The notes below the pieces were generated by a model that saw only the letters and a program-made list of their open reading frames with translations, ran no database searches and had not been told where the DNA came from. From contig NW_027043819.1 in NCBI RefSeq assembly GCF_037102585.1, positions 434,001 to 498,000 of the forward strand: a stretch of DNA of 64,000 nucleotides, written 5' to 3'. This DNA is from Saccharomycopsis crataegensis. Taxonomy: Eukaryota; Ascomycota; Saccharomycetes; Ascoideales; Saccharomycopsidaceae. Numbering within the stretch: the first letter of the stretch is position 1; each line of letters starts with the position of its first letter. Positions 40,632 through 53,824 of the stretch are shown in pieces. The position numbers and the translations under genes were made by a program.

Positions 40632-41198
40632 ATGCAGTTTTCCAACGCTTTTGCTCTTGCCATTTTGGGCTCTGTCACCTCCGCCATTACAACCGTCACA
40701 ATTCCTGGCTCTACTCTTGTCATCAGCACCAACACTGTTGTAAGCTACACTAGTAGTGATTACTTGATCATTAATACCTTCTACGGTACTGGTGACAGTA
40801 CTGCTACAACCGGTTCTTCCCCTTCTACTACTGGTACTTCCAGTGTTAGCACCACTAGTGGTACCTCTACCGGGTCTGTCACTAGTTCCACCAAAACCTC
40901 TTCAGCAACAAGTGTGAGCACTTCAAGTGCAGTTTCTTCTTCGATTTCCGAATCGCTCGTTGAAACCGATACCGCTTCTGATACATCCTCTATTAATAGT
41001 GCCAGTGAATCAAGCTCTGATAGTACCATCACCAGTGTGGTTAGTGCTACTGGTAACTCATCTACCGTTGCATCTTCAACTTCCTATTCAGAATCTGTAG
41101 GTAACGCAACCAGTTCTAAATCACACGGTGCTGGTAATGCTTACGGTGTTTCTTCCGGATTTCTCATGGCTGGTTTTGCTGCTATTGTGTTACTTTAG
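40632..41198 (+). CDS. GPI-anchored Ser/Thr-rich wall protein
   Basis: 188-aa surface protein. The signal peptide (about 1-18, ending in TSA) is followed by a short unique domain (ITTVTIPGSTLVISTNTVVS then YLIINTFYG) and a Ser/Thr-rich stalk (about 55-165) fit for O-mannosylation. The C-terminus has small residues near the expected omega site (HGAGNAYG), then a hydrophobic tail (FLMAGFAAIVLL) typical of GPI attachment. The specific family is not recognised. It would be a substrate of the GPI pathway genes GAA1 and GPI11 found on either side. Confidence 0.85.
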   Translation: MQFSNAFALAILGSVTSAITTVTIPGSTLVISTNTVVSYTSSDYLIINTFYGTGDSTATTGSSPSTTGTSSVSTTSGTSTGSVTSSTKTSSATSVSTSSAVSSSISESLVETDTASDTSSINSASESSSDSTITSVVSATGNSSTVASSTSYSESVGNATSSKSHGAGNAYGVSSGFLMAGFAAIVLL

Positions 41199-44295
<3,097 letters not shown>

Positions 44296-44597
44296 GCGTT
44301 TATGCAGTTTGCAATTTTTTTGGTTGTTTAAGTGCTTGTGCAATTTGTTATTTTTTTATTTGTTCGTCATCTGTATTCTTGTTTCTTGGGTTTAAATTTA
44401 TCATTTCTGGGTCTTTTTTTTTTCAAGCTACTTTTTTTTTCTTCTACACAGTGGTGGTTTCTCGTTACTATTAATAAATTAATATAATAATTTTTTAGTT
44501 TAATCAAATTCCAATTATTCATTACACAAAAAAAACCAAGTGTGATAAGAATAACATTCGTTGACGGGAAGAATGGTCTAACATATATTAGAATAAT
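44296..44597. other. convergent intergenic region MCM3 / GPI11
   Basis: 302 bp of AT-rich sequence with several T-runs. Nothing further is seen. Confidence 0.5.
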
Positions 44598-45437
44598 TTA
44601 AACAGGCACAAAAGAGCCGATAAAACATAAAACTCCACCGACTAAACTACCAAGGTAGGCACCGATCACCAAACTAATTGGGTACATCTGCCAATCTCTA
44701 TCCCAATCTAAAGGTATAGTCAAAACACCTGCCCAACCACCCAAGGCACTAGCCAAAGCCACCAAGTAGACAGAGTTTTTCAAAAGGAACTTCCAATTAG
44801 ATAATTCCACAATGAGATTGCACCAATGGTTAGAATTGAACTGATACACCATGATTAATGGGAAAGTCACAAGCATTGAAAGGTGCAAAGAAAACAATAA
44901 TGTCTGGCTTTGAAATGCAAGAATCGGTGACCCTAGTAGCACCGCGACCGCATATATTACCACCGACGATAGAAGCGCGGCCAAAGTGGCAGCAAAAACG
45001 AGCGAAGGGCTAAGATCCAATCTTTTAGTTCTTGTGGCCGTCGTGGTGGTGGTGGTGGTGGTACTTCTTTTCTTTTCGCTTATCGGAACGGCGACACTGA
45101 AAGTCGACAACCATAACAACTGGCCGAAATAGGTCAATGGTAACGCCTTGAGAAGAGTAAAGTTGATAGTATCATATTTTATCAACAGCTGATAGTCAAC
45201 GTATAATAAATAATAGATGATTCCCAAACTTTGGAAAGGAATATTGTAGAATTTGAACTGGATCATTGGTGTGGCCAGATGTAATTTTGATTTCAAAGTT
45301 GGCGACGTTGGTTCCGCACCAGTCGCTAAATTCTTGGAATCACCATCGTCGACGTCTCCCCAGGTGACAGATTTCTTTATCGACGTCCCTTTTTTAAGAC
45401 CCATGCCTGCTTTAGATTTTTCTGATATGTTATTCAT
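44598..45437 (-). CDS. GPI11: GPI anchor biosynthesis protein Gpi11 (PIG-F)
   Basis: ER membrane protein of the PIG-F family, partner in adding ethanolamine phosphate to mannoses of the GPI precursor. The 279-aa protein has a hydrophilic N-terminus (about 60 aa), about six hydrophobic segments, a Thr run (TTTTTTTT from ACC/ACG-type codons) in a loop, and the C-terminal signature GGWAGVLTIPLDWDRDWQMY with PISLVIGAYLGSLVGG. S. cerevisiae Gpi11 is 219 aa; the extra length is in the N-terminus and loop. Confidence 0.93.
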   Translation of the reverse strand: MNNISEKSKAGMGLKKGTSIKKSVTWGDVDDGDSKNLATGAEPTSPTLKSKLHLATPMIQFKFYNIPFQSLGIIYYLLYVDYQLLIKYDTINFTLLKALPLTYFGQLLWLSTFSVAVPISEKKRSTTTTTTTTATRTKRLDLSPSLVFAATLAALLSSVVIYAVAVLLGSPILAFQSQTLLFSLHLSMLVTFPLIMVYQFNSNHWCNLIVELSNWKFLLKNSVYLVALASALGGWAGVLTIPLDWDRDWQMYPISLVIGAYLGSLVGGVLCFIGSFVPV

Positions 45438-45837
45438 TGACAGAAATTTGGGCTGACATCGCAGTTTTCCAAAAATGAAAGAAAAACATCTTTTGATTTC
45501 TTAAGGGAGGTGCCACACCCCAACACAAGCAGGCCCTTTCTTTTCTTCCTTAGATGAACAGCTACTTAGAAAGAACACTAGTATATGATTTAAAATACAG
45601 TAATTCGGGTTGAAAGAGGATAAAAAAATAGGTAACAAAAACAAGCAATCTCAATGCTATGAGACGCCGCAATGGCTCAGAATTTGTATTAGATTAAGAT
45701 CATCAAGTAATAAATAAAAACGTAAAACAACGTGTAAAATAAAAAATAAATCAAATGCAATAAGAATGGAAAGAATAATAAAATAATAAAATAAAAAATA
45801 AATAAAATAAAGACATACTGTACATTAATAGAAGACT
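45438..45837. other. GPI11 promoter and SAC3 3' flank
   Basis: 400 bp between two minus-strand genes. A-rich near the SAC3 stop (ATAAAA repeats at about 45775-45810). No clear regulatory motif. Confidence 0.45.
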
Positions 45838-48800
45838 TCAATCTCGTCTGCTATATTTCGACTTCACACTAGAAACAAGTTTCTTTAAATCAAGCAAACT
45901 ACTACCATCAGCATCTTTTAGGCTAGATGGTGGGGTGAAATTGGTGCTGCCAGGTTTTTTAGCCTCTGAATTACTGTGATTCGAAATAAACAGGGGTGTT
46001 TTGAACGTTCCATTCTTTGAAAATTGAGTAGCGTTAGTCAGATTGAACAAGGAAAATGGAGAATTGCGTTTAAAGTTTTCAATGCGACTGTTATTTGCGA
46101 ATGAAAGATTAGAAAAATTTCTCGTTTTACTTGGATTTTGCATTTCACTAATATTTTCATTAGGTTTGGAAATCCTATTGAATCGGGAGTTCAAAATAGA
46201 GAAGCTATGATTGGTCACGCTATCATTGTAAGTGCTATTGAAACTAGCATGACTATTCATGGTAGTATTTGGTCTTCTTGACAAAAATGGTTTTCTAAAT
46301 CCCTTTGTCCTCAAAAGAACATCATGCGAGCCTTGGACCATGGAACTATGCGCTAAAGGAATCTCATAGAAACTCGAGTTACCACGTAATTGATTCATAG
46401 AGTTATTAGCACCAACCTTTGGCCTCTTCAATGTACTTCCCCCTTGGATTGTAATATTTCTCTTTTTGGTATCATCGACCCCTTCTTCAATTGCCGAAAC
46501 TTCCAAAGGTGCAAGGATAGTAGTTTTATTAGGCGAAAGATACTTTTGCTTCCTCAGAAATGGTTGGTCATAGAACTGATATCTCTTGAAATATGGATGC
46601 TGCTGCACGATAGAGGTTTCATAGTCAACGCTCCTCTTGGCAATGGTATCATCAACATTTGATATTTCAGTATCATTTATAGTAGGCAATGGATTCCTAA
46701 TACGTTTTGGTTTGATCACTGGTTTCAACTTTATAGCATTTTTTCCACTTTCTGTTAGTGCTGCTTTAAAATGCTTTGCCATTCTGAGAATAGCTTTGGA
46801 TAATCGTTTGTCAATGGCAACTGAATCGCCACTTTTGATATCTAATGGGCAGAACAACAAGTCCACAAGATTTCCTTTAAATCTAGATTTCAAATTGTCA
46901 ATATTCAATAACTTGTAAATATCCAATTCTGTGATTTTCAAATTTTCATCTTTCCAAAATAACAACATTAACTGAAACTTGAAATTACTCTTTGAATCTA
47001 ATAGGTCAAGAAACTGGAGAAGGAGCTTCCCATCAGAAATTAGTTTATCTTTGGCACTTGACCCAGAAGAATAATCCTTATGGTTATCATTAAATCCACA
47101 TTCGAATATTAAAAATGCAGTACTCTTTAAACATGATTCATGGTAACTGGTAAATCTGACAGTTATTTTGCTGCTATTCTCTGTTCTTTCATAAGTCTTC
47201 AATATGTTATTTTTTGATAACCCAAACTTTGATTTCAACCACTTAGAAGAGGGACTTTCCCAACTAGGAACAGAGATCAAAACTGAAATATCCAATTTCT
47301 TATCTAATACATCTAACAATACATTTTTTGAGCACAGCTTTACAAAGGAGGATAAATTTAAAGGACTCCAAAGTTTGATAGCATCATCTCGTTCCTTTTG
47401 ACGCATGCGCAATTTTTCCTCTTCTGGCAATATGATAGTCAATTCATGGGCCGGCTTGGAAAACAGAATATCCACTTTGTCTGGATGTTTGGAAAGATTT
47501 TTCACTTTCTCGTCAGAATCAACACGATGCTTAATAGCTTCAATCATTGTTGATTGGTTTGCAGTAGGAGAAATAAGAGTGCCATTGTTCTTGACATCAT
47601 TAACTATACCAATTCGTTTCGTGATGTGGGCAATATTAGGCGTCAAACCAAACAGCCTTTGGGTTCTGTAAAATTCATCAAGTTTTCGCTGCTTCTCATC
47701 ATAATTTTCTTTGCAGATTCGTGCCATGGCAACAATCTTTTTCAAGTAATGTTTCTTCAACAGTTTTTCCCATTTTCTATCAGCAATAGTTACCAATACA
47801 TTCTCATAAACTATTTCATTTAAAAAGCACTCAAATAAATCTTTGGATAATTTAGCAGCATTAGCCTTCTTCCTCGCTAATAATGCCTCCTTATATCTCC
47901 TCTCTTCTTCCTTAAAGCGTTGGATCTCCAATTCGCGCTTTCTCCTTGCAGCATCCTCTTTCTCCCTTCTTATCCGCTCTTCTTGAAGCCTTATAGCTTC
48001 CTCCTGTTGGCGTTTAATCTCTTGCTGTTTTCTAAATTCTTCCTCTTTTTTCCTTTGCAACTCTTCTTCTCTAACTTTTTGCTTCCTTAGTAACTCTTGC
48101 TTCTTGAACTCGATTTTCATCTTCTCTTGCTTTATCTTTTCCTCTTGCAATTTTTGAGCCTGTTTTTGCTTCTCAATTTCTTGTTTTCGCTGTATTTCTA
48201 ATTGTTCAATTTGTTGCTGCTTAATTTCATTCAGGTCAGACATCGGATTTGCAAATGAAAAGCCACGGTTGGCACCTGAAAACATAGACAGCTTTTGATT
48301 TTCGTTGCTGAACAGAAACCCATTCGCCTTAGGGATTGCTTCAATATTCTGGTTCACGCTAATGGGAAATTGCTTGATATTTGAGGACTCAATGTTAAAA
48401 TTATTTCTTCTACCATCACTGATAACTTGACTTCTTGTCATATTAGCCATTTTAACATTGATTCTGGGATCATAAGCACTTTTCAAAACCTTTGGAGCTC
48501 CATCTGTCTTCCCATTACGATTATAAAGATTTGGTACAGTACTCATGTCAACACACTCATTTCCCTTTGAGTCTGCAAAATATTTCAAACCATGAAACTC
48601 TAGAAATTTTTTGACCTCTTTATAATCCGGGAACCTTAAAACTTCAAATAAATGAAGGAGAGTGACATTTTTACTCTTTGAATGGTTAGAGGCAAGAAGT
48701 GCTCGTAAGGCTTTAAATCTTAAATCATTGAATTTCACTTCTAGTAAACAAGCCATTAAAAACGGAACTTTGGGGCTTAAAGCAACGTCAAAGAAAGTTG

Positions 48801-49794
48801 TATAAAGATTTGAACTATTCAGCAGCAGCCTGAAGGTGAAGAGCCTTCTGAAAAGTAGAGCAATCTGAATGAAGTTACTCTTGAATATTTTTGATGGTAA
48901 TTTTTCGCAGCTTCTTTCTAGATCGGGGTCATTGATCTTGAGTAGCAAATGATAAGCTCTAAATTCAGCTTCATTAGGCGGTTGCGGGAAACCTTTTTTT
49001 CTATATTCATCATACATTTCAGCCAATGTCTTTAGTGACTTTTCCAATTGTTCCAATTCTTGTTGTTGCGAGTAGTCGATTGTAGAGTTGGCCATGATAT
49101 GTAGTGACATTATATGTATACGTGCAATTTTCTCATTACACTCAATTGTTTCAGGCCCAAAGTAGTTCTGGAAAGTAAAATCTTGTCTAATGGATCTTGT
49201 TCTGTCCCATATGAATGATTGGGTCTCTGGCATCTTATCAAGTAGATGATCGACCATAAAGTCTAATGTGTTCAAAAGAACAGAAGGTGGTCTAACATCA
49301 GATGGCAATGGTGGCTCCTGACCAGCAGCGGGCCGCGCAAATGACTTGATAGCTCTTTCTCTTGATATTACACCTGATTGCGGATCTTTTTCATGAGAAT
49401 TAACATTATTTTGCCTGGTTCTTTTAATTCTTTCAAAAACAGGACACATATCTATACATGTTCCCCTAAACGAAATTGCCTGGTCTAAACTTCTTCTAGA
49501 ATTTTCATCATCCAAAAATCCACGATCAATCATCTCCCTTCTTTCATTTTGTCTGAGCTCATGTGCTTCAGACCATAAAGCTTCAATATCACCAGAAATA
49601 CCCTGTGATTCTAATCGAATAAGATTTAATTGATTTTGCTTCTCAAAGGAATCTTCTAAGGGGACGAATACATAGGATCTAGTATCTTTTATTAAACGCG
49701 TCAAACGCTTATTTCCATCATGCCTTTCATCCCGCCGCTTGAAATACCCCGATGGGTTATTTATGAATGGGATTTGGGGAATACTGATAGACAT
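45838..49794 (-). CDS. SAC3: mRNA export factor Sac3 (TREX-2)
   Basis: Scaffold of TREX-2 at nuclear pores, joining Thp1, Sem1, Sus1 and Cdc31 for mRNA export. The 1318-aa protein (1301 in S. cerevisiae) has the SAC3/GANP core: FRGTCIDMCPVFERIKRTRQ near residue 110, and PFLMACLLEVKFNDLRFKAL near 345. A long Glu/Gln/Lys coiled coil (about 510-640) corresponds to the Cdc31/Sus1 binding part, followed by a charged and Asn/Ser-rich C-terminus. Codons 323-325 are three successive CTG triplets in RRLFTFR(CTG)3NSSNLYTTFF, a loop that is polar in S. cerevisiae; this fits Ser, not Leu. Confidence 0.95.
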   Translation of the reverse strand: MSISIPQIPFINNPSGYFKRRDERHDGNKRLTRLIKDTRSYVFVPLEDSFEKQNQLNLIRLESQGISGDIEALWSEAHELRQNERREMIDRGFLDDENSRRSLDQAISFRGTCIDMCPVFERIKRTRQNNVNSHEKDPQSGVISRERAIKSFARPAAGQEPPLPSDVRPPSVLLNTLDFMVDHLLDKMPETQSFIWDRTRSIRQDFTFQNYFGPETIECNEKIARIHIMSLHIMANSTIDYSQQQELEQLEKSLKTLAEMYDEYRKKGFPQPPNEAEFRAYHLLLKINDPDLERSCEKLPSKIFKSNFIQIALLFRRLFTFRLLLNSSNLYTTFFDVALSPKVPFLMACLLEVKFNDLRFKALRALLASNHSKSKNVTLLHLFEVLRFPDYKEVKKFLEFHGLKYFADSKGNECVDMSTVPNLYNRNGKTDGAPKVLKSAYDPRINVKMANMTRSQVISDGRRNNFNIESSNIKQFPISVNQNIEAIPKANGFLFSNENQKLSMFSGANRGFSFANPMSDLNEIKQQQIEQLEIQRKQEIEKQKQAQKLQEEKIKQEKMKIEFKKQELLRKQKVREEELQRKKEEEFRKQQEIKRQQEEAIRLQEERIRREKEDAARRKRELEIQRFKEEERRYKEALLARKKANAAKLSKDLFECFLNEIVYENVLVTIADRKWEKLLKKHYLKKIVAMARICKENYDEKQRKLDEFYRTQRLFGLTPNIAHITKRIGIVNDVKNNGTLISPTANQSTMIEAIKHRVDSDEKVKNLSKHPDKVDILFSKPAHELTIILPEEEKLRMRQKERDDAIKLWSPLNLSSFVKLCSKNVLLDVLDKKLDISVLISVPSWESPSSKWLKSKFGLSKNNILKTYERTENSSKITVRFTSYHESCLKSTAFLIFECGFNDNHKDYSSGSSAKDKLISDGKLLLQFLDLLDSKSNFKFQLMLLFWKDENLKITELDIYKLLNIDNLKSRFKGNLVDLLFCPLDIKSGDSVAIDKRLSKAILRMAKHFKAALTESGKNAIKLKPVIKPKRIRNPLPTINDTEISNVDDTIAKRSVDYETSIVQQHPYFKRYQFYDQPFLRKQKYLSPNKTTILAPLEVSAIEEGVDDTKKRNITIQGGSTLKRPKVGANNSMNQLRGNSSFYEIPLAHSSMVQGSHDVLLRTKGFRKPFLSRRPNTTMNSHASFNSTYNDSVTNHSFSILNSRFNRISKPNENISEMQNPSKTRNFSNLSFANNSRIENFKRNSPFSLFNLTNATQFSKNGTFKTPLFISNHSNSEAKKPGSTNFTPPSSLKDADGSSLLDLKKLVSSVKSKYSRRD
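48820..48828 (-). other. three consecutive CTG codons in SAC3
   Basis: Codons 323-325 read CTG CTG CTG on the minus strand. The region aligns with a polar loop in S. cerevisiae Sac3, so Ser-Ser-Ser-Asn-Ser-Ser is more natural than Leu-Leu-Leu-Asn-Ser-Ser. Supports the CUG-Ser reading. Confidence 0.75.
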
Positions 49795-50130
49795 CTATTT
49801 CCCCTTTGATGCCAAACAATAATATGATCTAGTTAAAGTCACCCTTGAACAACTGAAGCTGCTCGTTTCTCGACATCTACTCATTTCTCCAAACCTTTCA
49901 AGGAAAAAAAAACACAGACAGGATATTTTTTACAGGGGCTCATAACATCAGCATCAAATTGAGTTCAACATAAATTAAGGCCGCTTTTTCAAAATGACTA
50001 CAATTTTGTTTTTGGATGTATCTCATATATATTATATCTCCAATTTATTATAATTATACATATACTTTATTGAAATCAATAAAGCGAATTTTTTTTTTAA
50101 TGAGATAGGATCCTGTTCCTTCAGCTTGTA
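49795..50130. promoter_or_regulatory. SAC3 promoter and UBP6 3' flank
   Basis: 336 bp between two minus-strand genes, AT-rich, with an A-run at about 49903-49911. No distinct site identified. Confidence 0.45.
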
Positions 50131-51618
50131 TCATAAACCACTAGCCTTGTAAATTAAAATCAAAGCATTATCACTTTCACCACCACCAGCTAAAGACTCA
50201 ATCTTGTCTTTGGTGACATTCAAAACCTTATCATCATTAAAGTACCACCAGCTATTACCAGTGAGATCCTTTTCGTTTCTAGTGAATGCCTGATAATGAC
50301 CTGAATCTGCAGAAGCACCCTTGTGAGTGATAACACTGACCAAGTCATATAATGGCGATGGAGCCTCACCTTCGCCTAGATCCTCTGGGAAAACTTTAGA
50401 AAATTCGCCTAACCATTTCTTTTCGTTCTCTTGAAATTCTTTTTCTTCAAGCTCAAACTTTTCTTTGCTAGATAAAAGAAGTCTACTTCTATCTTCAGAA
50501 GGTTTCATCTTCTTAGCTCTTCTTTGTTCCTTGAATTCATCTTCCTTCTCTTTCTCAACTTTATATATTTCATCCCTTGTCTTTATATTAGTAGGTTTAA
50601 CGCTTTCATCCAATAAATCTGTAACATCCAATTGGAATGGGAACGCTACTTTTCTCAAAATTTTTGCCTTAGCTCTGATTTCTCTCTTCCAATAAAATCT
50701 CACAAAATGAACTGTCAAGTACTTAGGTAATCTGGTGATTTTTCTTTCAATCACGTAGTTTGCATCTCTGGAAAAATGTGGATTGTGTTTAGTTATGATG
50801 TCCTTGGTACCTTCAGATAACCCAGTCTTCAAGAAATTTGTGTTGATATTAATATGGCAAGACAACTTCATACCTTCATCATAGCCAATGACTTCTTGAT
50901 CCTCTGGGTCATTTTCTTGACACTTTTGATAAGTTTTAAATCTTAGGCCAAAATATTTGTCAACAAAATCATTTGGTAATGTCAGCTTCAAATTGGATAA
51001 GATTTGACTGAAACATTCTTCAGCATCTTGTTGTTTATAACCATGATTATCTTGTTCAGCGAATTGCGGGAAAATAGATCTCAAAGAATTTAAGAGAGAT
51101 AAAGGAATAATGTAGCGCCCGTTACCTGATATTTTACCCTTTTGAAGTCTCTGGAAGGTTTGCTTCAATTCTTTGACCAATGCATCATTACCTTCGTATT
51201 TTTGTAAAGCACCTTTCAATTCATCAACATTGTTTAACGCCTGCAAAGTAGAATTTAAATAGCAAGTGTTTCCCAAATTTTGGAATCCCAATGGATCAGC
51301 AGAAAATTCGGTTAATTTACCTTGCTTCTCCAAATCTTCAAGGAAAACAATCTTCTCCTTTGGCTTCTGAGGAATACCAGTACTATCAGGAGTTCCGAGA
51401 ACCATGATGCTTTGATTTGGTTTTAGGTTTAAAGTCTTCAAATCAGTATCATCTTTCAACTGACCGCCTTTGACCAAGACCTTTTGTCTCTCTGGTGGAA
51501 CATTTGTTAACGAAAAGATTTGCGATTTGAATAAGATTCCTGGTTCGTTTAAGTCAACACTGACATTGTGGGTTTTACCTGCATGTCTTATGACAACAGG
51601 GAGCAAGGATTCAGACAT
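50131..51618 (-). CDS. UBP6: proteasome-associated deubiquitinase Ubp6
   Basis: USP14-family ubiquitin protease bound to the proteasome regulatory particle. The 495-aa protein (499 in S. cerevisiae) has an N-terminal ubiquitin-like domain (about 1-75), then the catalytic domain with the Cys box GFQNLGNTCYLNSTLQAL, the QQDAEECFSQIL helix, and the His box GASADSGHYQAF; the C-terminus ESLAGGGESDNALILIYK is nearly identical to S. cerevisiae. The upstream open extension has no ATG. A single in-frame CTG occurs (SNLK-CTG-TLPND), where S. cerevisiae has Ile, which does not by itself support Ser. Confidence 0.97.
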   Translation of the reverse strand: MSESLLPVVIRHAGKTHNVSVDLNEPGILFKSQIFSLTNVPPERQKVLVKGGQLKDDTDLKTLNLKPNQSIMVLGTPDSTGIPQKPKEKIVFLEDLEKQGKLTEFSADPLGFQNLGNTCYLNSTLQALNNVDELKGALQKYEGNDALVKELKQTFQRLQKGKISGNGRYIIPLSLLNSLRSIFPQFAEQDNHGYKQQDAEECFSQILSNLKLTLPNDFVDKYFGLRFKTYQKCQENDPEDQEVIGYDEGMKLSCHININTNFLKTGLSEGTKDIITKHNPHFSRDANYVIERKITRLPKYLTVHFVRFYWKREIRAKAKILRKVAFPFQLDVTDLLDESVKPTNIKTRDEIYKVEKEKEDEFKEQRRAKKMKPSEDRSRLLLSSKEKFELEEKEFQENEKKWLGEFSKVFPEDLGEGEAPSPLYDLVSVITHKGASADSGHYQAFTRNEKDLTGNSWWYFNDDKVLNVTKDKIESLAGGGESDNALILIYKASGL

Positions 51619-51881
51619 TTTTTGCAATAATTGAGGTGTCAAAAGGCGATATTGATGGATTCAATTTAGTGGAGGAATGGATTCGCACTGCTAAAATTGC
51701 CACTTTTACAAGATACGAGAAATATGAAAAGTTACCCGCTCTTGATTGAACGTTGAACCCCGGGTAACAGAAGATTTGGCATATATCTTCAACCCACACA
51801 CACATATTGATCAAATAAAATAACAAATTATCTAATTTTTTTTTTATTATTATTAGTGTCACTATTATTATACATTTATAA

Positions 51882-53609
51882 CTATGCTCTTCTCCGTCCA
51901 AGACCAGGAAGAGACGACATTGGTCTGTTGTTGCTATTATATCGACGGGGATCACCAGTATTGTTCAAATTATCTTGATTCATTTGTATATTGTCATTTT
52001 CTTGAGGACCACCTGAAAGATTACTGCTGCTGCTGTTGTTGTTGTTGTTATTGTTGTAAGTATTATTATTGTTGCTCTGGTCATTTTCGTTGCTATTAAT
52101 ATTCATGCTATTAGTATTATTCTTCCCATTATTGTTGTTATTATTCCCAAATAGCTTTTGACCTGTAACGTTGGTGAAGGCTGGTTTGTCATCAGCATTC
52201 CTAACAGCATTAACATTATTGTTGATAGCATAATGCCATGCACCAATTTTGTTGTTGGTGTATAACTCATCATTAAATGCATGTGGATCATTCGGTCTGG
52301 AACGACACCAGAATCTAGCAGACCTATCAGCCCCGGCAGAGCAAAGAACATGGCCTAACGGATGATATTCCAAACAGTTAATGCCCTTTTCATGTGCGTA
52401 TGGGATAGTATGAGTCGGTTCTATAGATGGAGCTTGGTAAAAGGTTTTATTATTCATAGCCATGTTATCATTACCAGCTTCATCACCAGTAGAATCTTTG
52501 TTTCCAGCGTTTCCATTCTTGCTACTGGAGACTGATTCCGTTAAGCTTGCTTCAAACTGATGTGAATTAATGAAGTAATGGTTTATTGACCCATCATATC
52601 CACCAGTTGAAACCATTGAAGAATGAACGGGGTTCCATGCCACCGAAGATAGGTCTGCTTCATGACTTCTGATAATAAGCATGTCCTTCATAGCTCTGAT
52701 ATCAAAGATTCTACAAGACCTATCTTTAGAAACACTAGCAATTAATCTTTGTGTACCATTTGGTTGGAACTTTGTCTTGACGATATTGTGCTTGAAACCC
52801 AAAATTGTATTAACAGCGGTAGGAGACCTTGGGTCCCACAATTTGAGTAAATTATCTTTAGAGCCACTGACAATCAACCCCAAGTTAGGATGCCAATCAC
52901 AACACTTGACATCCCAATTGTGACCTTTAAGAGCTCTTTCCTCTTCACCAGTGTTGAAATTCCAAATTTTCAAGAATCTATCATCTGAACAACTAACAAA
53001 TCTAGAGTCATTTGGAGAGAATGCAAGATCACGAACGGCATCCACATGACCTTTGACGATATTAACATTGTTAAAATTGGGCTGCCAAAATTTAATCACT
53101 CCCTCCTGATCCCCAGAGATCAACCAGTCGTCATTATGTGAATATTTCAAGGCGTGAATTGAGGTATCATGAGCTTGCATAATAGTTTCAAAATTGAAGG
53201 TCATTCCATTCCATAGAGTAAATTCCCCAGCATAGTTTGCACTGATTAATCTTCGCCCTTCTGGTGTCCAGGCAACAGTATTAATTGCATGTTTTGCCTT
53301 GTTAGCACTCAAATGGATAAACTTTGTTTGCATATCAAGGATGGGAAACTCATCTTTGTAAGCTGCTGGAGGTAGTAAATCTATTAAGAATGATGCTTCA
53401 GGCCTAACTTTCCCCAATCTTTGCTTCCTTATACCCATGGTTCTTTGCAATGTCCATCTACCCACGATGTTCCCATGATCAACAATTCTTCTATGTGCTG
53501 TTTTCCGTTGCTGTGATGCCAATTGTTGTTCAATGTTCTGAAGGTATGATGATGATGATTGTGCTGAAGACTTTTGATCGTTTACCTGTCGCCTATTTTT
53601 ATTATACAT
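51882..53609 (-). CDS. PFS2: polyadenylation factor Pfs2 (WD repeats)
   Basis: WD40 scaffold of the cleavage and polyadenylation factor (CPF), pre-mRNA 3'-end processing. The 575-aa protein has the conserved [20 protein letters not shown], then seven WD repeats beginning at [20 protein letters not shown] (about 105), with [22 protein letters not shown] and [12 protein letters not shown] blocks as in S. cerevisiae. The C-terminus is an Asn/Ser-rich stretch ending [10 protein letters not shown], like the SSTLPGLS end of S. cerevisiae Pfs2. The frame is open upstream to 53798 but without ATG. No in-frame CTG was found. Confidence 0.96.
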   Translation of the reverse strand: MYNKNRRQVNDQKSSAQSSSSYLQNIEQQLASQQRKTAHRRIVDHGNIVGRWTLQRTMGIRKQRLGKVRPEASFLIDLLPPAAYKDEFPILDMQTKFIHLSANKAKHAINTVAWTPEGRRLISANYAGEFTLWNGMTFNFETIMQAHDTSIHALKYSHNDDWLISGDQEGVIKFWQPNFNNVNIVKGHVDAVRDLAFSPNDSRFVSCSDDRFLKIWNFNTGEEERALKGHNWDVKCCDWHPNLGLIVSGSKDNLLKLWDPRSPTAVNTILGFKHNIVKTKFQPNGTQRLIASVSKDRSCRIFDIRAMKDMLIIRSHEADLSSVAWNPVHSSMVSTGGYDGSINHYFINSHQFEASLTESVSSSKNGNAGNKDSTGDEAGNDNMAMNNKTFYQAPSIEPTHTIPYAHEKGINCLEYHPLGHVLCSAGADRSARFWCRSRPNDPHAFNDELYTNNKIGAWHYAINNNVNAVRNADDKPAFTNVTGQKLFGNNNNNNGKNNTNSMNINSNENDQSNNNNTYNNNNNNNSSSSNLSGGPQENDNIQMNQDNLNNTGDPRRYNSNNRPMSSLPGLGRRRA

Positions 53610-53824
53610 TATTGAGAAGAAATTTTCTTTAATTGTTCTTTGGATGATATGTAGTTGAGTGTTATAATCATGATAATAATCTTCTGAGAGTTTCAATTTT
53701 TCGTATTTCAGTTTTTTTTTTGGGTGCTGACCCGCTTTTAATAAATGTGCTGCCACCGAAAACTTAAAGAAATCAAGAAACACCTTATCAGGCACCACAA
53801 GTCAAATATATTTGCAGCATTATA

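Noticed and set aside
53612-53798. Upstream extension of PFS2 in the same frame
   Set aside because: No ATG in the stretch; the first ATG at 53609 gives a protein close to the expected N-terminus. The stretch also serves as the divergent CDC43 promoter.
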